From the NCBI RefSeq assembly GCF_022878925.1, contig NZ_CP084628.1, positions 930,001 through 994,000 of the forward strand: a stretch of DNA of 64,000 bases, in the 5' to 3' direction. The translations under genes were made by a program, and so were the position numbers. The notes beneath the pieces are model-generated. The model was not told where the DNA came from. It saw only the letters and a program-made list of their open reading frames with translations, and ran no database searches. Each line of letters begins with the position of its first letter. The stretch's first letter is position 1. Source of the DNA: Caballeronia sp. TF1N1 (GTDB lineage Bacteria; Pseudomonadota; Gammaproteobacteria; Burkholderiales; Burkholderiaceae). Positions 1-9,226 of the stretch are shown in pieces.

Positions 1-1112
1 AACGCACCTATGCCCTTGCCGAAGAACGCGAGCGACATCAACGCCACGACGAGCCAGTCCGCATCCACGTAGTTGCAGCCGATAATGCACGACGACAGCA
101 ACATGCCGGCGACGATCGGCAGCTTGCGTGCGAACGTGACCGAACGCCCGTGGCGGATCAGCGAGTCGGACAGCACGCCGCCCAGCACGCCGCCGAGAAA
201 GCCGCAGATTGCAGGCAGCGAGGCGATCAGGCCCGCTTGCAGAATCGTCATGTGACGCGCCTGCACGAGATAGATGGGAAACCACGTCAGGAAGAAGTAC
301 GTCAGCACGTTGATGCAGAACTGCGCGAGATAAACGCCGAGCAGCATGCGGTTCGTGAGCAACTGGCGCACGGCGCTCCAGCCCAAAGCGTTGCCACCGT
401 TGCCGCCGACGCGCCCACGCCGATGCCCGCGCACGAGACCGCCGCCTTCCTCGATGTAATCGAGTTCCTGCTTGTTGATGCCCGGATGATCGGCGGGATT
501 CTTCATGACAGCGAGCCATGTCAGCGCAAGCAGCAAGCCGGCGATACCCATGACGATATACACGTGATGCCAGCCGAAAGCGTGCGTGAGCCAGGCCATC
601 AACGGCGTGAACACGACAGCGGCGAAATACTGCGCCGCATTGAAAATGGCCGATGCCGTGCCGCGTTCGCTCGTCGGAAACCAGCTTGCGACCACTTTGG
701 CGTTGGCGGGGAAGGCGGGCGCTTCGGCCGCGCCCATCATGAAGCGCAGCACGAACAATGCGGTCACGGCGGTGGCGGCGCTGCCGAGCAGGCCGATCGA
801 GCTTTGCAGCAGCGTAAACAGCGACCACAGAAAGATACTCGCCGCATACACGCGCCGCGCGCCGAATCGGTCGAGCAGCCAGCCTGCGGGAAGCTGGGAG
901 AGCACATACGCCCAACTGAAGGCCGAGAAGATATACCCCATGCGGATGGCGTCGAAACCGAACTCGGCGCGCATCGCGGAGCCGGTGACCGACAAGGTCG
1001 CGCGATCCGCATAGTTGAAGGTCGTGATCACGAAGATCAGCAACAGAATCACGTAACGCACTTTCGTGCGCTTCATGGCGTCGGCCGGAGCAGCAGCGCG
1101 GCTCATCGACAT
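1..1112 (-). CDS. gudP: MFS sugar-acid transporter, GudP/GarP type (C-terminus cut off by window edge)
   Basis: Probable inner-membrane symporter for glucarate or galactarate. The reading frame runs leftward from an ATG at 1112 and is still open at base 1, so about 370 residues are visible. A good ribosome site (AGGAG) lies just before the ATG; an in-frame ATG 12 codons later is an alternative start. The protein begins with a short charged leader, then TM1 and an N-Y-A-D-R motif typical of the anion:cation symporter family. A GWLLDRFGARRV-type loop between TM2 and TM3 is the standard MFS signature. The family usually has 12 membrane segments and 430-450 residues, so some 60-80 residues are missing here. 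It lies downstream of kdgD on the same strand and opposite garD, the classical hexarate arrangement, so uptake of D-glucarate/D-galactarate is inferred from context. The exact substrate is not shown by sequence. Confidence 0.85.
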   Translation of the reverse strand, partial: MSMSRAAAPADAMKRTKVRYVILLLIFVITTFNYADRATLSVTGSAMRAEFGFDAIRMGYIFSAFSWAYVLSQLPAGWLLDRFGARRVYAASIFLWSLFTLLQSSIGLLGSAATAVTALFVLRFMMGAAEAPAFPANAKVVASWFPTSERGTASAIFNAAQYFAAVVFTPLMAWLTHAFGWHHVYIVMGIAGLLLALTWLAVMKNPADHPGINKQELDYIEEGGGLVRGHRRGRVGGNGGNALGWSAVRQLLTNRMLLGVYLAQFCINVLTYFFLTWFPIYLVQARHMTILQAGLIASLPAICGFLGGVLGGVLSDSLIRHGRSVTFARKLPIVAGMLLSSCIIGCNYVDADWLVVALMSLAFFGKGIGA

Positions 1113-1137
1113 GGCAATCTCCTTTTGGTTACGGCAA

Positions 1138-1179
1138 AAAAACGCGCGGCGCTCGTTGATTACGGCGCCGCGCGTTTTT
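1138..1179 (-). terminator. Perfect 15-bp stem hairpin between kdgD and gudP
   Basis: Arms at 1138-1152 and 1165-1179 are perfect complements (AAAAACGCGCGGCGC) with a 12-base loop. Because the stem carries A on one side and T on the other, it can terminate in both directions. It lies after the kdgD stop and before the gudP ribosome site. It should therefore act as a partial terminator or attenuator that lowers transporter expression relative to the enzyme, or stabilise the kdgD mRNA end. Confidence 0.7.
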
Positions 1180-1201
1180 GTGTCTCCTGCCTGTCGTACT
1201 C

Positions 1202-2119
1202 TTACTGTGCGCCGAGCTTCTTGATCAGCACGTCGAGCTGGGCGACTTCTTCCTCGGTCAGGTCGGTGAGCGGTGCGCGCACCGGGCCCGCGTCGTGACC
1301 GACCAGCTTCGCGCCCGCCTTGACGATGCTCACCGCATAGCCCGCACGGCGATTGCGGATGGCAAGGTACGGCAGGAAGAAGTCGTCGATCAGCTTGCCG
1401 ACGGTTTCGTGGTCGTCCGCCGCGATGGCGCGATAGAAGTCCATCGCGGTCTTCGGAATGAAGTTGAACACGGCCGACGAATACACCGGCACGCCGAGCG
1501 CCTTGTAGGCGGCGGCGTAGACTTCCGCGGTCGGCAGGCCGCCGAGGTACGAGAAGCGGTCGCCCAGACGGCGGCGGATGGTGACCATGGGCTCGATCTC
1601 GCCCACGCCGTCCTTAAAGCCGATCAGGTTCGGGCAGCGGTCGGCCAGACGTTCGAGCATGTCGGCGTTGAGCTTGGAGTTGGCGCGGTTATAGATGATG
1701 ACGCCCATCTTCGGCACGGCCTTGCAGACTTCTTCGGCGTGAGCCGCGATACCTTCTTGCGACGCTTCGGTCAGATAATGCGGCATCAGCAAAATGCCCT
1801 GCGCGCCGTTCTTCTCGGCTTCCTGCGCAAACGCGATGGCCGTGCGCGTCGGGCCGCCCGCGCCGGCGAGAATGGGCACCTTGCCACGGCACACTTCGGT
1901 GGCCGTCTTCACGATCTGCGAATATTCGGGTTGCGTCAGCGAAAAGAACTCACCCGTGCCGCCCGCCACGAACAGCGCCGATGCGCCGTAGGGCGCGAGC
2001 CATTCGAGGCGTTCGGCGTAAGTATCCGCGCGGAAATTGCCTTGGCTGTCGAAGTCGGTCACGGGAAAAGAAAGCAGGCCTTCGGAAACGATTTGCTTGA
2101 GTTCTTGCGGTGTCGTCAT
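1202..2119 (-). CDS. kdgD: 5-dehydro-4-deoxyglucarate dehydratase
   Basis: 305-residue member of the DHDPS/NAL class I aldolase-fold family. It converts 5-dehydro-4-deoxy-D-glucarate to 2,5-dioxopentanoate with loss of water and CO2, in the cytoplasm, on the oxidative route of hexarate breakdown to 2-oxoglutarate. The family TIM barrel spans the whole length. The Schiff-base lysine is K169 in the G-F-K-D-G segment and the active-site tyrosine is Y143 in I-I-Y-N-R. The G-G-T-G-E-F loop near residues 53-58 is typical of the family. Length is usual (about 300-315). It shares a divergent control region with garD, whose product is its substrate, and is followed by the transporter gene. The 2,5-dioxovalerate dehydrogenase needed next is not obvious beside it, although several aldehyde dehydrogenases lie further right. 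Confidence 0.93.
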   Translation of the reverse strand: MTTPQELKQIVSEGLLSFPVTDFDSQGNFRADTYAERLEWLAPYGASALFVAGGTGEFFSLTQPEYSQIVKTATEVCRGKVPILAGAGGPTRTAIAFAQEAEKNGAQGILLMPHYLTEASQEGIAAHAEEVCKAVPKMGVIIYNRANSKLNADMLERLADRCPNLIGFKDGVGEIEPMVTIRRRLGDRFSYLGGLPTAEVYAAAYKALGVPVYSSAVFNFIPKTAMDFYRAIAADDHETVGKLIDDFFLPYLAIRNRRAGYAVSIVKAGAKLVGHDAGPVRAPLTDLTEEEVAQLDVLIKKLGAQ

Positions 2120-2167
2120 GGTGTTATCTCGGTGGGCAGCGTCCGGCGGTTGCAGCGCTTATAGGTC

Positions 2168-2266
2168 ATCGTACAACATGGGGTGACGTCGTACAACCAA
2201 AAGTGAATGGAATCGACGCTCTTCGGGGTAAACACCGACCAAAAGACAGCGGCTATGTTGTAGGAT
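2168..2266. promoter_or_regulatory. Three copies of a GntR-type box in the kdgD-garD divergent promoter region
   Basis: Three related 12-mers lie in the 194 bases between the divergent starts. On the minus strand they are ATGTTGTACGAT (2179-2168) and GGTTGTACGACG (2198-2187); on the plus strand ATGTTGTAGGAT (2255-2266). Copies one and three differ at one base, and all three contain TTGTA[C/G]GA. Two are 19 bases apart near kdgD and one lies 48 bases before garD, as expected for a repressor covering both promoters. FadR-subfamily GntR repressors of hexuronate and hexarate genes use TTGTA-type half-sites, so such a regulator is the best guess. Its gene is not in the window. Confidence 0.5.
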
Positions 2267-2313
2267 GACATAACTCTAGCCGGCAGAAGTTTTCGCGCCA
2301 AGGATCATCAAGA

Positions 2314-3906
2314 ATGAATCAGTCCCCGCTCTATATTCGCGTGCACCCGGACGATAACGTCGCGATCGTCGTCAACGACGGCGGTCTGGGCGAAGGCGCC
2401 ACGTTCGCCGACGGCCTCGTGCTGCGCGAGCGCGTGCCGCAAGGCCACAAGGTCGCGCTGGCCGATCTGCAGGAAGGCGACGCGGTCATCCGCTATAACG
2501 TCGTGATCGGCTATGCGAACAAGCCGCTGCCAAAGGGAAGCTGGATCAACGAGCACGTGCTGCGCATGCCCACGCCGCCCGAGTTGCACGATCTGCCGAT
2601 CGCGACCATCAAGGCGCCGGACAACTCGCCGCTCGAAGGCTTCACGTTCGAGGGGTATCGCAATGCGGACGGCTCGGTCGGCTCGCGCAACATCCTCGCC
2701 ATCACGACGACCGTGCAGTGCGTGGCCGACGTCGTGCAGCACGCGGTGACGCGCATCAAGACGGAACTGCTGCCGCAATACCCGAATGTCGACGACGTCG
2801 TGAGCCTCGGCCATACGTACGGCTGCGGCGTCGCCATCGACGCGCCCGACGCCATGGTGCCTATCCGCACGGTGCGCAATATCGCGCTGAATCCGAACTT
2901 CGGCGGCGAAGTCATGATGGTGAGTCTCGGCTGCGAAAAGCTGCAGCCCGAGCGCCTGATGCCGCCTGGCACCATTCCTATCGCGGCGGCATCGGTGGAA
3001 GTGGACGACGTTGCCGATATCGGCGATCTCACGGCGGACGAGAACGGCGGCGCGGTCGTGCTGCAGGACGAATCGCACGTCGGCTTCGAGTCGATGATCG
3101 ATTCCATCATGCGCATGGCCGACTCGCACCTGAAACGCCTCAACAATCGTCGCCGCGAGACGTGTCCGGCGGCGGACCTCGTGATCGGCGTGCAGTGCGG
3201 CGGCAGCGACGCCTTCTCCGGTCTGACGGCGAATCCGGCAGTCGGTTTCGCGACCGACCTGCTGGTGCGTGCAGGCGCGACCGTCATGTTCTCGGAAGTC
3301 ACCGAAGTGCGCGATGGCGTCGCCCAGTTGACGGCGCGCGCCGCGAACGGCGAAGTGGCGGCGGCAATCATCCGCGAGATGCAGTGGTACGACGATTATC
3401 TGAAGCGCGGCGGCGCGGATCGTAGCGCGAACACCACGCCGGGCAACAAGAAGGGCGGGCTGTCGAATATCGTCGAGAAGGCGATGGGGTCCATCGTCAA
3501 GTCGGGTAGCTCGACCATTTCGGGCGTGCTTTCGCCGGGCGAAAAGGTCAAGCAGAAGGGCTTGATATACGCGGCGACGCCCGCGAGCGACTTCATCTGC
3601 GGCACGCTGCAACTGGCTGCGGGTATCAACTTGCATGTGTTCACCACCGGACGCGGCACGCCGTACAGCCTGGCCGAAGTACCGGTCATCAAGGTCGCGA
3701 CGCGTTCGGATCTGGCGCGGCGCTGGCACGATCTGATGGATATCAACGCGGGCACCATCGCGACGGGCGAAGCGACGATTGCAGACGTGGGCTGGGAGTT
3801 GTTCCGTCTCATGCTCGATGTCGCGAGCGGAAAGAAGCAGACGCGCGCCGAGAAATTGAAGCTGCATAACGCGTTGGTTCTGTTCAATCCGGCGCCGGTG
3901 ACCTGA
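2314..3906 (+). CDS. garD: Galactarate dehydratase
   Basis: 530-residue enzyme of the UxaA/GarD family that dehydrates meso-galactarate to 5-dehydro-4-deoxyglucarate, the KdgD substrate. An N-terminal SAF-like domain (about 8-90) precedes the large dehydratase domain. Family hallmarks are present: the Y-G-C-G-V segment, [10 protein letters not shown] in the middle, a P-G-N-K-K-G-G-L stretch, and the end F-N-P-A-P-V-T, which matches my recollection of E. coli GarD. Length is as expected (E. coli 523). The start at 2314 has an AAGGA ribosome site 10 bases upstream. It diverges from kdgD and shares the repeated operator boxes. The enzyme is iron-dependent in characterised members. No glucarate dehydratase (gudD) gene is present in this window. 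Confidence 0.94.
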   Translation: MNQSPLYIRVHPDDNVAIVVNDGGLGEGATFADGLVLRERVPQGHKVALADLQEGDAVIRYNVVIGYANKPLPKGSWINEHVLRMPTPPELHDLPIATIKAPDNSPLEGFTFEGYRNADGSVGSRNILAITTTVQCVADVVQHAVTRIKTELLPQYPNVDDVVSLGHTYGCGVAIDAPDAMVPIRTVRNIALNPNFGGEVMMVSLGCEKLQPERLMPPGTIPIAAASVEVDDVADIGDLTADENGGAVVLQDESHVGFESMIDSIMRMADSHLKRLNNRRRETCPAADLVIGVQCGGSDAFSGLTANPAVGFATDLLVRAGATVMFSEVTEVRDGVAQLTARAANGEVAAAIIREMQWYDDYLKRGGADRSANTTPGNKKGGLSNIVEKAMGSIVKSGSSTISGVLSPGEKVKQKGLIYAATPASDFICGTLQLAAGINLHVFTTGRGTPYSLAEVPVIKVATRSDLARRWHDLMDINAGTIATGEATIADVGWELFRLMLDVASGKKQTRAEKLKLHNALVLFNPAPVT

Positions 3907-3933
3907 GTTTTTATCGCTGTTCGCTGGAACGAT

Positions 3934-3969
3934 GCGCCCCGTCACCGGCATGGCTGGTGAACGGGGCGC
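3934..3969 (+). terminator. Hairpin downstream of garD
   Basis: Arms GCGCCCCGTCACC (3934-3946) and GGTGAACGGGGCGC (3956-3969) pair with one bulged base and a 9-base loop, 28 bases after the garD stop. The following tail has only short T runs, so this is a GC-strong, T-weak terminator. It separates garD from the ABC genes. Confidence 0.55.
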
Positions 3970-4080
3970 AGTCGTTTGTGGTCGTGAGCGCGTCGAGGCG
4001 AGCGCTGCCGTCGCTGCTTGCCGCGATGGCTCCGGGTACACTACTTGCCCCTTGAAACGACCGTCCCACGCCTGGCCCTC

Positions 4081-4782
4081 ATGCCCTCCATCGCTCCCGC
4101 ACTCGAATGCCGCCGCCTCAGCAAGTCCTACGGCAACGGCCGCATCGTGCTCGCGGGCCTCGACTTCATCCTCGAATCGGGCGAGTTCGTCGCGATCATG
4201 GGTGACTCGGGCGTCGGCAAGTCCACCTTGCTGAATCTGATCGCCGGTCTCGATACCGCCGACAGCGGTGACGTACTGATCGATGGCGCGCCGATGTCCA
4301 CCCAAAGCGACGATGCCGCCACGCGCACGCGCCGCGAGAAGCTCGGCTTCGTCTTTCAGGCGTTTCACGTGCTGCCGCATCTCACGCTCGCGCAAAACGT
4401 CGCCGTGCCGCTGCTGCTCAACGCCATGCCGCCTGCGCCCGCGAACGCGATGCTCGCCGCTGTCGGTCTCGCGGGCCGCGACGATGATTTGCCGCGACAG
4501 TTGTCCGGCGGCGAGTTGCAGCGCGTGGCGATTGCGCGCGCGTTGGTGCATCGGCCGCGCCTCATTCTCGCCGATGAACCCACCGGCAATCTCGATCCGC
4601 AAACGGCGCACGAAATCCTCGCGCTCTTGCGCCACGAAACGAAATCGACGGGCGCCGCGACCATCATGGTCACGCATTCCGAAGCGGCCGCCGCGGTTGC
4701 CGATCGCGTGCTCGTGCTCGCGGACGGCACCTTGCACGAGGCGGAATCGCTCGCGGCGTTCAACGCAGCGCGCGTCCAATGA
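4081..4782 (+). CDS. ABC transporter ATPase, LolD/MacB-type
   Basis: 233-residue cytoplasmic ATPase of the LolD/FtsE/MacB family that powers the FtsX-type permease encoded next. Walker A G-D-S-G-V-G-K-S-T is at 41-49, the Q-loop F-Q-A-F-H at about 92-96, the signature L-S-G-G-E-L-Q-R-V at 141-149 and Walker B L-I-L-A-D-E-P-T at 161-168. The start at 4081 gives the normal family N-terminus; an upstream in-frame ATG at 4018 would add 21 residues unlike the family. The stop overlaps the permease start by four bases (ATGA), indicating translational coupling. With the permease and the secreted lipocalin-like protein it resembles the AttEFGH-type arrangement. Substrate unknown; a role at the cell envelope (lipid or lipoprotein movement) is inferred. 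Confidence 0.9.
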   Translation: MPSIAPALECRRLSKSYGNGRIVLAGLDFILESGEFVAIMGDSGVGKSTLLNLIAGLDTADSGDVLIDGAPMSTQSDDAATRTRREKLGFVFQAFHVLPHLTLAQNVAVPLLLNAMPPAPANAMLAAVGLAGRDDDLPRQLSGGELQRVAIARALVHRPRLILADEPTGNLDPQTAHEILALLRHETKSTGAATIMVTHSEAAAAVADRVLVLADGTLHEAESLAAFNAARVQ

Positions 4783-7346
4783 CGGCGCTCGCCGCCGCGC
4801 CCCGCACGCTCACGCGCTGGCTGCTCGGCGCGCAATGGCGCAGTCATCGCGGCCGCGCGCTGGTCGCCATACTCACTATCGCGCTTGGCGTCGGGCTCGG
4901 CTACGCGGTGCAACTCATCAACAGCGCCGCGTTCAACGAGTTTTCCGCCGCCGCGCGCAGTCTGTCCGGCCAGGCGGACTTGCAGGTACGCGGCGCACAG
5001 CCGTTCGTCGATGAAAACATCTATCCGCAACTCGCCGCGCACGAAGGCGTGGTCATGGCGAGTCCCGTGCTCGAAGTCGATGCCGCCGTGCCCGGCCGCG
5101 ATGCGCCGCTCAAGGTGCTTGGCATCGATGTGTTCCGCGCCAAGCGCGTCGCGCCGGACCTCACGGGCGTGCCGTCCGCCAACGCGCCGTTCGACGTGCT
5201 GTCGGGCGATGCCATCTTTCTGTCGACCGCCGCATTGCAATGGCTCGGCGCGCGCGCCGGTGGCAATGTTGCGTTGTTGAGCGGGACCGAGAAGGTGCCG
5301 TTGCGGGTGGCGGGCGGAATCGCGCGGGCATTGCCGGGACAGCGCATCGCGGTGATGGACATTGCGGCCGTGCAGACGCGCTTCCATATGACGGGCAAGC
5401 TGTCGCGCGTCGATCTGCAACTCGCGCGCGGTGTCGATCGCGACGCCTTCCAGCGCGAGCTGCAGCAGTCGCTCGGAGCGCGTTTTGTCGTCGGACAGAC
5501 GCGCGATGTCGAAAGCCGCACCGATCGGCTTTCGCGCGCGTATCGCATCAACATGAACGTGCTGGCGCTCGTCGCGCTTTTTACCGGCGCGTTTCTGGTG
5601 TTTTCGACGCAAGCGGCGGGCGTCGTGCGCCGCCGCGCGCAATTCGCGATGTTGCGCGTGCTCGGCATGACGCGCAGGCAACTCGTGCGGCAGATCATGC
5701 TCGAAGGCGCATTGCTGGGCGTGGTGGGCGCGATCATCGGCATTGCGCTGGGTTATGCGGTGGCGGCGGTGGCGCTGCGCTTTTTCGGCAGCGATCTAGG
5801 CGGCGGCTACTTTCCGGGCGTGCAGCCGCGGGTCGGTTTCGAACCGCTTGCGACGGCCATCTTTCTTGCACTCGGGATTGGCGTGGCGCTGGCGGGGACG
5901 CTCGTTCCCGCGCTCGAAGCGGCGCGCGCGCGGCCCGCGCCCGCGCTCAAGGCGGGCAGCGAGGAAGCCGCGCTCACGCCGCTGCGCAAGCCGTGGCCGG
6001 CGTTGATCTGTCTTGCGCTCGGCGTGGTGCTGACGCAAGTGCCGCCTGTCTTCGATGCCCCCATCGCCGGTTATCTCGCCGTCGCGTTCCTGCTCGTCGG
6101 TGGCATCGCGCTCATGCCGCGTCTGACGGCCATCGTGTTTCGCGCGGCGAGCGTCGGGTATGCATCGCGAAAGAATAAGGCGCCGCGCGCGCGCGGCACG
6201 ATCGCCACGCTCGCGCTCGCGCGGCTTGCGAATGCGCCCGGTCAAGCGTCGATTGCCATGGGCGGCGTGCTGTCGAGCTTCACGCTGATCGTCGCGATGG
6301 CGATCATGGTGGCGAGCTTTCGCGTGTCGGTGGAAGACTGGCTCATGCATCTGCTCTCCGCCGATCTCTACGTGCGCATGGCGTCGAGCGGCGATACGGG
6401 CGGCTTGCGTCCGGTCGAGCAGGCGCAACTCGCGGCGACGAAGGGCATCGAACACGCGGCGTTTTTGCGCACCTCGCAGGTGACGCTCGATTCGGCGAAG
6501 CCGCCTATCGTGCTGATTGCACGCGAAATCGATGCCGCCGATCCGGGCGCCACGTTGCAGATGACGGGTTCCGTGCTGCCGCCTTCGTCGTGGCAACCGA
6601 ACGAGACGCCGGTATGGGCGTCGGAGGCGACGGTCGATCTTTATGGCTATCGGGTCGGCGAGCGCATCGCGTTGCCGGTCGGCGCGGCGAAGGAGCGCTT
6701 CGTCATCGCGGGCATCTGGCGCGACTACGTGCGGCAGACGGGCGCGTTGCAGATCCGGCTCGCCGATTACCGCCGCATCACGGGCGACTCCACCGCGACC
6801 GACGCCGGCATCACGCTGTCGAAGGGCGTGCCGGCCGCACAGGTGATCGACGCGCTCAAGCACTTGCCGTTCGGCGCCGCGCTCGAATTTTCGCAACCGG
6901 GCGACATCCGCGCGCGCACGCTCACCATCTTCGACCGGAGTTTCGCGGTGACTTATTTGCTGGAAGGCGTGGCAATCGTGATCGGCCTGTTTGGCGTGGG
7001 CGCGACGTTTTCGGTGCAGACACTTGCGCGCGCTCGCGAGTTCGGCATGCTGCGGCATGTCGGCGTCACGCGCGGGCAGATCCTGGCGCTGCTTGCAAGC
7101 GAAGGCGGCTTGCTTACCTTGCTCGGTATTGCGATGGGTTGCGTGCTTGGGTTCGCGATCAGTTTGATCCTCGTGTTCATCGTCAATCCGCAGTCGTTTC
7201 ACTGGACGATGTCACTGCATGTGCCCTGGTCGATGATCGCGATCATCGGCTGCGTGATGCTCGCTTCTTCATGCGCGACGGCGGTGCTGGCGGGAAGACG
7301 CGCGGTGTCCATCGATGCCGTGCGCGCGGTGCGGGAGGATTGGTGA
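4779..7346 (+). CDS. FtsX-type ABC transporter permease, double-module
   Basis: 855-residue inner-membrane permease. An N-terminal helix (about 25-45) is followed by a periplasmic MacB_PCD-like domain and a three-helix FtsX domain at about 260-390. A second module follows (helices near 405-450 and 490-515, a periplasmic domain, FtsX helices near 725-850). The R-R-A-Q-F-A-M-L-R-V-L-G-M-T-R segment after one helix and its counterpart A-R-E-F-G-M-L-R-H-V-G-V-T near residue 755 are the coupling-helix signatures of both halves. This two-module form, about 800-850 residues, is known for LolCE-like and AttG-like permeases. It overlaps the ATPase by 4 bases and the next gene by one base. Substrate is not deducible. 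Confidence 0.9.
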   Translation: MTALAAAPRTLTRWLLGAQWRSHRGRALVAILTIALGVGLGYAVQLINSAAFNEFSAAARSLSGQADLQVRGAQPFVDENIYPQLAAHEGVVMASPVLEVDAAVPGRDAPLKVLGIDVFRAKRVAPDLTGVPSANAPFDVLSGDAIFLSTAALQWLGARAGGNVALLSGTEKVPLRVAGGIARALPGQRIAVMDIAAVQTRFHMTGKLSRVDLQLARGVDRDAFQRELQQSLGARFVVGQTRDVESRTDRLSRAYRINMNVLALVALFTGAFLVFSTQAAGVVRRRAQFAMLRVLGMTRRQLVRQIMLEGALLGVVGAIIGIALGYAVAAVALRFFGSDLGGGYFPGVQPRVGFEPLATAIFLALGIGVALAGTLVPALEAARARPAPALKAGSEEAALTPLRKPWPALICLALGVVLTQVPPVFDAPIAGYLAVAFLLVGGIALMPRLTAIVFRAASVGYASRKNKAPRARGTIATLALARLANAPGQASIAMGGVLSSFTLIVAMAIMVASFRVSVEDWLMHLLSADLYVRMASSGDTGGLRPVEQAQLAATKGIEHAAFLRTSQVTLDSAKPPIVLIAREIDAADPGATLQMTGSVLPPSSWQPNETPVWASEATVDLYGYRVGERIALPVGAAKERFVIAGIWRDYVRQTGALQIRLADYRRITGDSTATDAGITLSKGVPAAQVIDALKHLPFGAALEFSQPGDIRARTLTIFDRSFAVTYLLEGVAIVIGLFGVGATFSVQTLARAREFGMLRHVGVTRGQILALLASEGGLLTLLGIAMGCVLGFAISLILVFIVNPQSFHWTMSLHVPWSMIAIIGCVMLASSCATAVLAGRRAVSIDAVRAVREDW

Positions 7347-8509
7347 TGCGTGCGTCTTTGCTTTCGACGATGATGCTTTTGGCGACCGTCGCAGGCGCGG
7401 CAGATGCGGCAGATGCGGCGAATGCGGCAAGCACCACGGAGACGTCCGACACAGCCAGCGCCGTCGACCGGCAATTCGCATCCGTCAGCCCCGGCCACTC
7501 CATTCAATGGCCCCAAGACACCGGCTCCCACCCGGCTTACCGCACCGAATGGTGGTACGCAACCGGCTGGCTCGAAACACCCGATCACAAGCCGATGGGT
7601 TTCCAAATCACCTTCTTCCGTTCGAAGACAGGCAAGGGCGAGCCAGCGAGTGCTTTCGATCCATCGCAACTCATCATCGCGCATGCCGCCCTGAGCGATC
7701 CCGCGCACGGCCGCCTCGTGCACGATCAGAACGTCGCGCGACAAGGCTTCGATCTCGCCTACGCGAAAAACGGCAACACCGACGTCAAGCTCGATTCATG
7801 GCGCATGACGCGCGCAGCGGACGGCCGCTACACCGTCAGCGCCGATGCCGCCGGCTTCGCATTGCACCTCGTCTTCGCGCCGACGCAGCCGCCGATGCTG
7901 CAAGGCGATGCGGGCTACTCGCAGAAGGGCCCGCTTCCCGCGCAGGCGAGCTACTACTACAGCGAGCCGCAATTGAGCGTGAGCGGAAGCGTCACGCGGC
8001 CGTCGGCATCCGAGAAAAAAGGCGATACGGTCGCCGTCACCGGCAAGGCCTGGCTCGATCACGAATGGTCGAGCACGCTGCTTTCGTCGGATGCATCCGG
8101 CTGGGACTGGCTCGGCGCGAATCTCGACGACGGCTCCGCACTCATGGCCTTCAAGGTGCGCAGCCGCGACGGCCACGCGATCTGGGCGCATGCCGCATTA
8201 CGCGATGCCGCCGGACACGCGACGCAATACGGCCCCGCCGATGTCGACTTCACGCCGCAACGTCAATGGCGCTCGCCGCGCACGGGCACGACGTATCCGG
8301 TGGCGATGAAGGTGCACGTTGGCGCGCTGCAATGGCAGCTTGCGCCGCTCATCGACGATCAGGAACTCGACTCGCGCGATTCCACCGGCTCGCTTTACTG
8401 GGAGGGCGCGGTAACGCTGACAGGAACAGGCGCCGCGCCCGCTCAACGGGGGCGCGGCTATCTCGAACTGACGGGTTATGCAAAGGCCATCGAAGTCGAA
8501 AAGCGCTGA
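7346..8509 (+). CDS. Secreted lipocalin-like (CrtC/AttH) domain protein
   Basis: 387-residue periplasmic or envelope protein. An N-terminal signal sequence (about 1-21, ending A-G-A-A-D-A) is followed by an alanine/aspartate-rich linker. Then come the two beta-barrel lipocalin domains of the CrtC/AttH family: the T-E-W-W-Y-A-T-G-W-L motif near residues 66-75 and a W-L-D-H-E-W-S segment near residue 240 are characteristic. Members are often annotated carotenoid 1,2-hydratase, but no carotenoid genes are here. Co-occurrence with a LolD-like ATPase and FtsX permease points to a substrate-binding or hydrolase partner of that transporter. The ATG overlaps the permease stop by one base (TGATG), with GGGAGGA upstream. 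It converges with the next gene six bases away. Confidence 0.82.
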   Translation: MRASLLSTMMLLATVAGAADAADAANAASTTETSDTASAVDRQFASVSPGHSIQWPQDTGSHPAYRTEWWYATGWLETPDHKPMGFQITFFRSKTGKGEPASAFDPSQLIIAHAALSDPAHGRLVHDQNVARQGFDLAYAKNGNTDVKLDSWRMTRAADGRYTVSADAAGFALHLVFAPTQPPMLQGDAGYSQKGPLPAQASYYYSEPQLSVSGSVTRPSASEKKGDTVAVTGKAWLDHEWSSTLLSSDASGWDWLGANLDDGSALMAFKVRSRDGHAIWAHAALRDAAGHATQYGPADVDFTPQRQWRSPRTGTTYPVAMKVHVGALQWQLAPLIDDQELDSRDSTGSLYWEGAVTLTGTGAAPAQRGRGYLELTGYAKAIEVEKR

Positions 8510-8515
8510 CGCCGG

Positions 8516-9226
8516 TTAGGGCGCCGTCGCGCTCGGCGTGCCGCCGGGACCGTAAGGATCGGGATTGCCGAAGCGAGGCAAGTTGCCGTTCATGCGCGCC
8601 CGGCGCAACTCGTCCTGCACTTCGGCGCGCGTTTTCGGCGCCTGAGTCGATACGACGTAAGCCGGGGCCGCGTTAGCAACCGGGCTTGGTTTCGCGGCTA
8701 CTGGCATGGGCGCATCCGTGGCTGGAGCGCGCGCGGGTTTATCGAGCGTATTCGCGGCTGCGGATTCGAGCGGCGCGCGTTGCACGGGCGGCACAGGCGC
8801 GCGCACCGCCGCGGCCTCAAGCGGCGCCACGCGGGTTTGCGCGACGGCATGGTTACCGCGATGCTTTTCGCGCGCAGTCTTTCTGGTTTCCAATGTCCGC
8901 TTCTGTGCGCGATGCACGCGCGCCGGTTCTGCCTGTGCAACCGGCCTGGGCGCGGGTTCATCGCGTGTAATTTCGGCTGCGGTTGCGGTTGCGGTCGCGG
9001 TTTCGGTCTGGGGACGCGCATCGGCGACGGCTACGACAGGCGCCTTTGCAGGCTCCGGCGCTTCCTCGCGCACGCTGCCGCGCACGACTGCGCCGCGGTC
9101 GCGCGACATCATGTTCGTCCTGTCGTCGCTGCGTCGGTCCTGCTTGGGCAGCAGGTTGACGGCCAGCAAGGACAGCACGATGACACCCGCGCCAATAAAC
9201 GTAATGCGGTCTGCGTAGCGGAGCAT
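8516..9226 (-). CDS. Membrane-anchored protein with C-terminal DUF4148-like segment
   Basis: 236-residue protein of unknown function. One N-terminal transmembrane helix (about 9-27) is followed by a long low-complexity region rich in Ala, Pro and Arg (about 35-185). A short conserved end includes R-A-E-V-Q-D-E-L-R-R-A and G-N-P-D-P-Y-G-P-G-G, typical of the DUF4148 family of Burkholderiales. I chose the start at 9226 because GGAGG lies 11 bases before it; the upstream in-frame ATG at 9277 has a weaker site. The protein would be anchored in the inner membrane with the disordered part in the periplasm. It converges with the lipocalin-like gene. Confidence 0.7.
   Translation of the reverse strand: MLRYADRITFIGAGVIVLSLLAVNLLPKQDRRSDDRTNMMSRDRGAVVRGSVREEAPEPAKAPVVAVADARPQTETATATATAAEITRDEPAPRPVAQAEPARVHRAQKRTLETRKTAREKHRGNHAVAQTRVAPLEAAAVRAPVPPVQRAPLESAAANTLDKPARAPATDAPMPVAAKPSPVANAAPAYVVSTQAPKTRAEVQDELRRARMNGNLPRFGNPDPYGPGGTPSATAP

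Noticed and set aside
150..1298. Plus-strand open frames across the left end
   Set aside because: They are antisense to the MFS transporter, whose minus-strand translation gives a convincing membrane protein.
2308..4779. Very long open frame (823 codons) on the minus strand opposite garD and the ABC ATPase
   Set aside because: It runs antisense through two well-supported genes, has the Arg/His-rich composition of shadow frames in high-GC DNA, and shows no family motif.
6590..8509. 639-codon plus-strand frame continuous with the lipocalin-like protein
   Set aside because: Its first 250 codons overlap the permease in another frame. The signal peptide, ribosome site and stop/start overlap place the true start at 7346.
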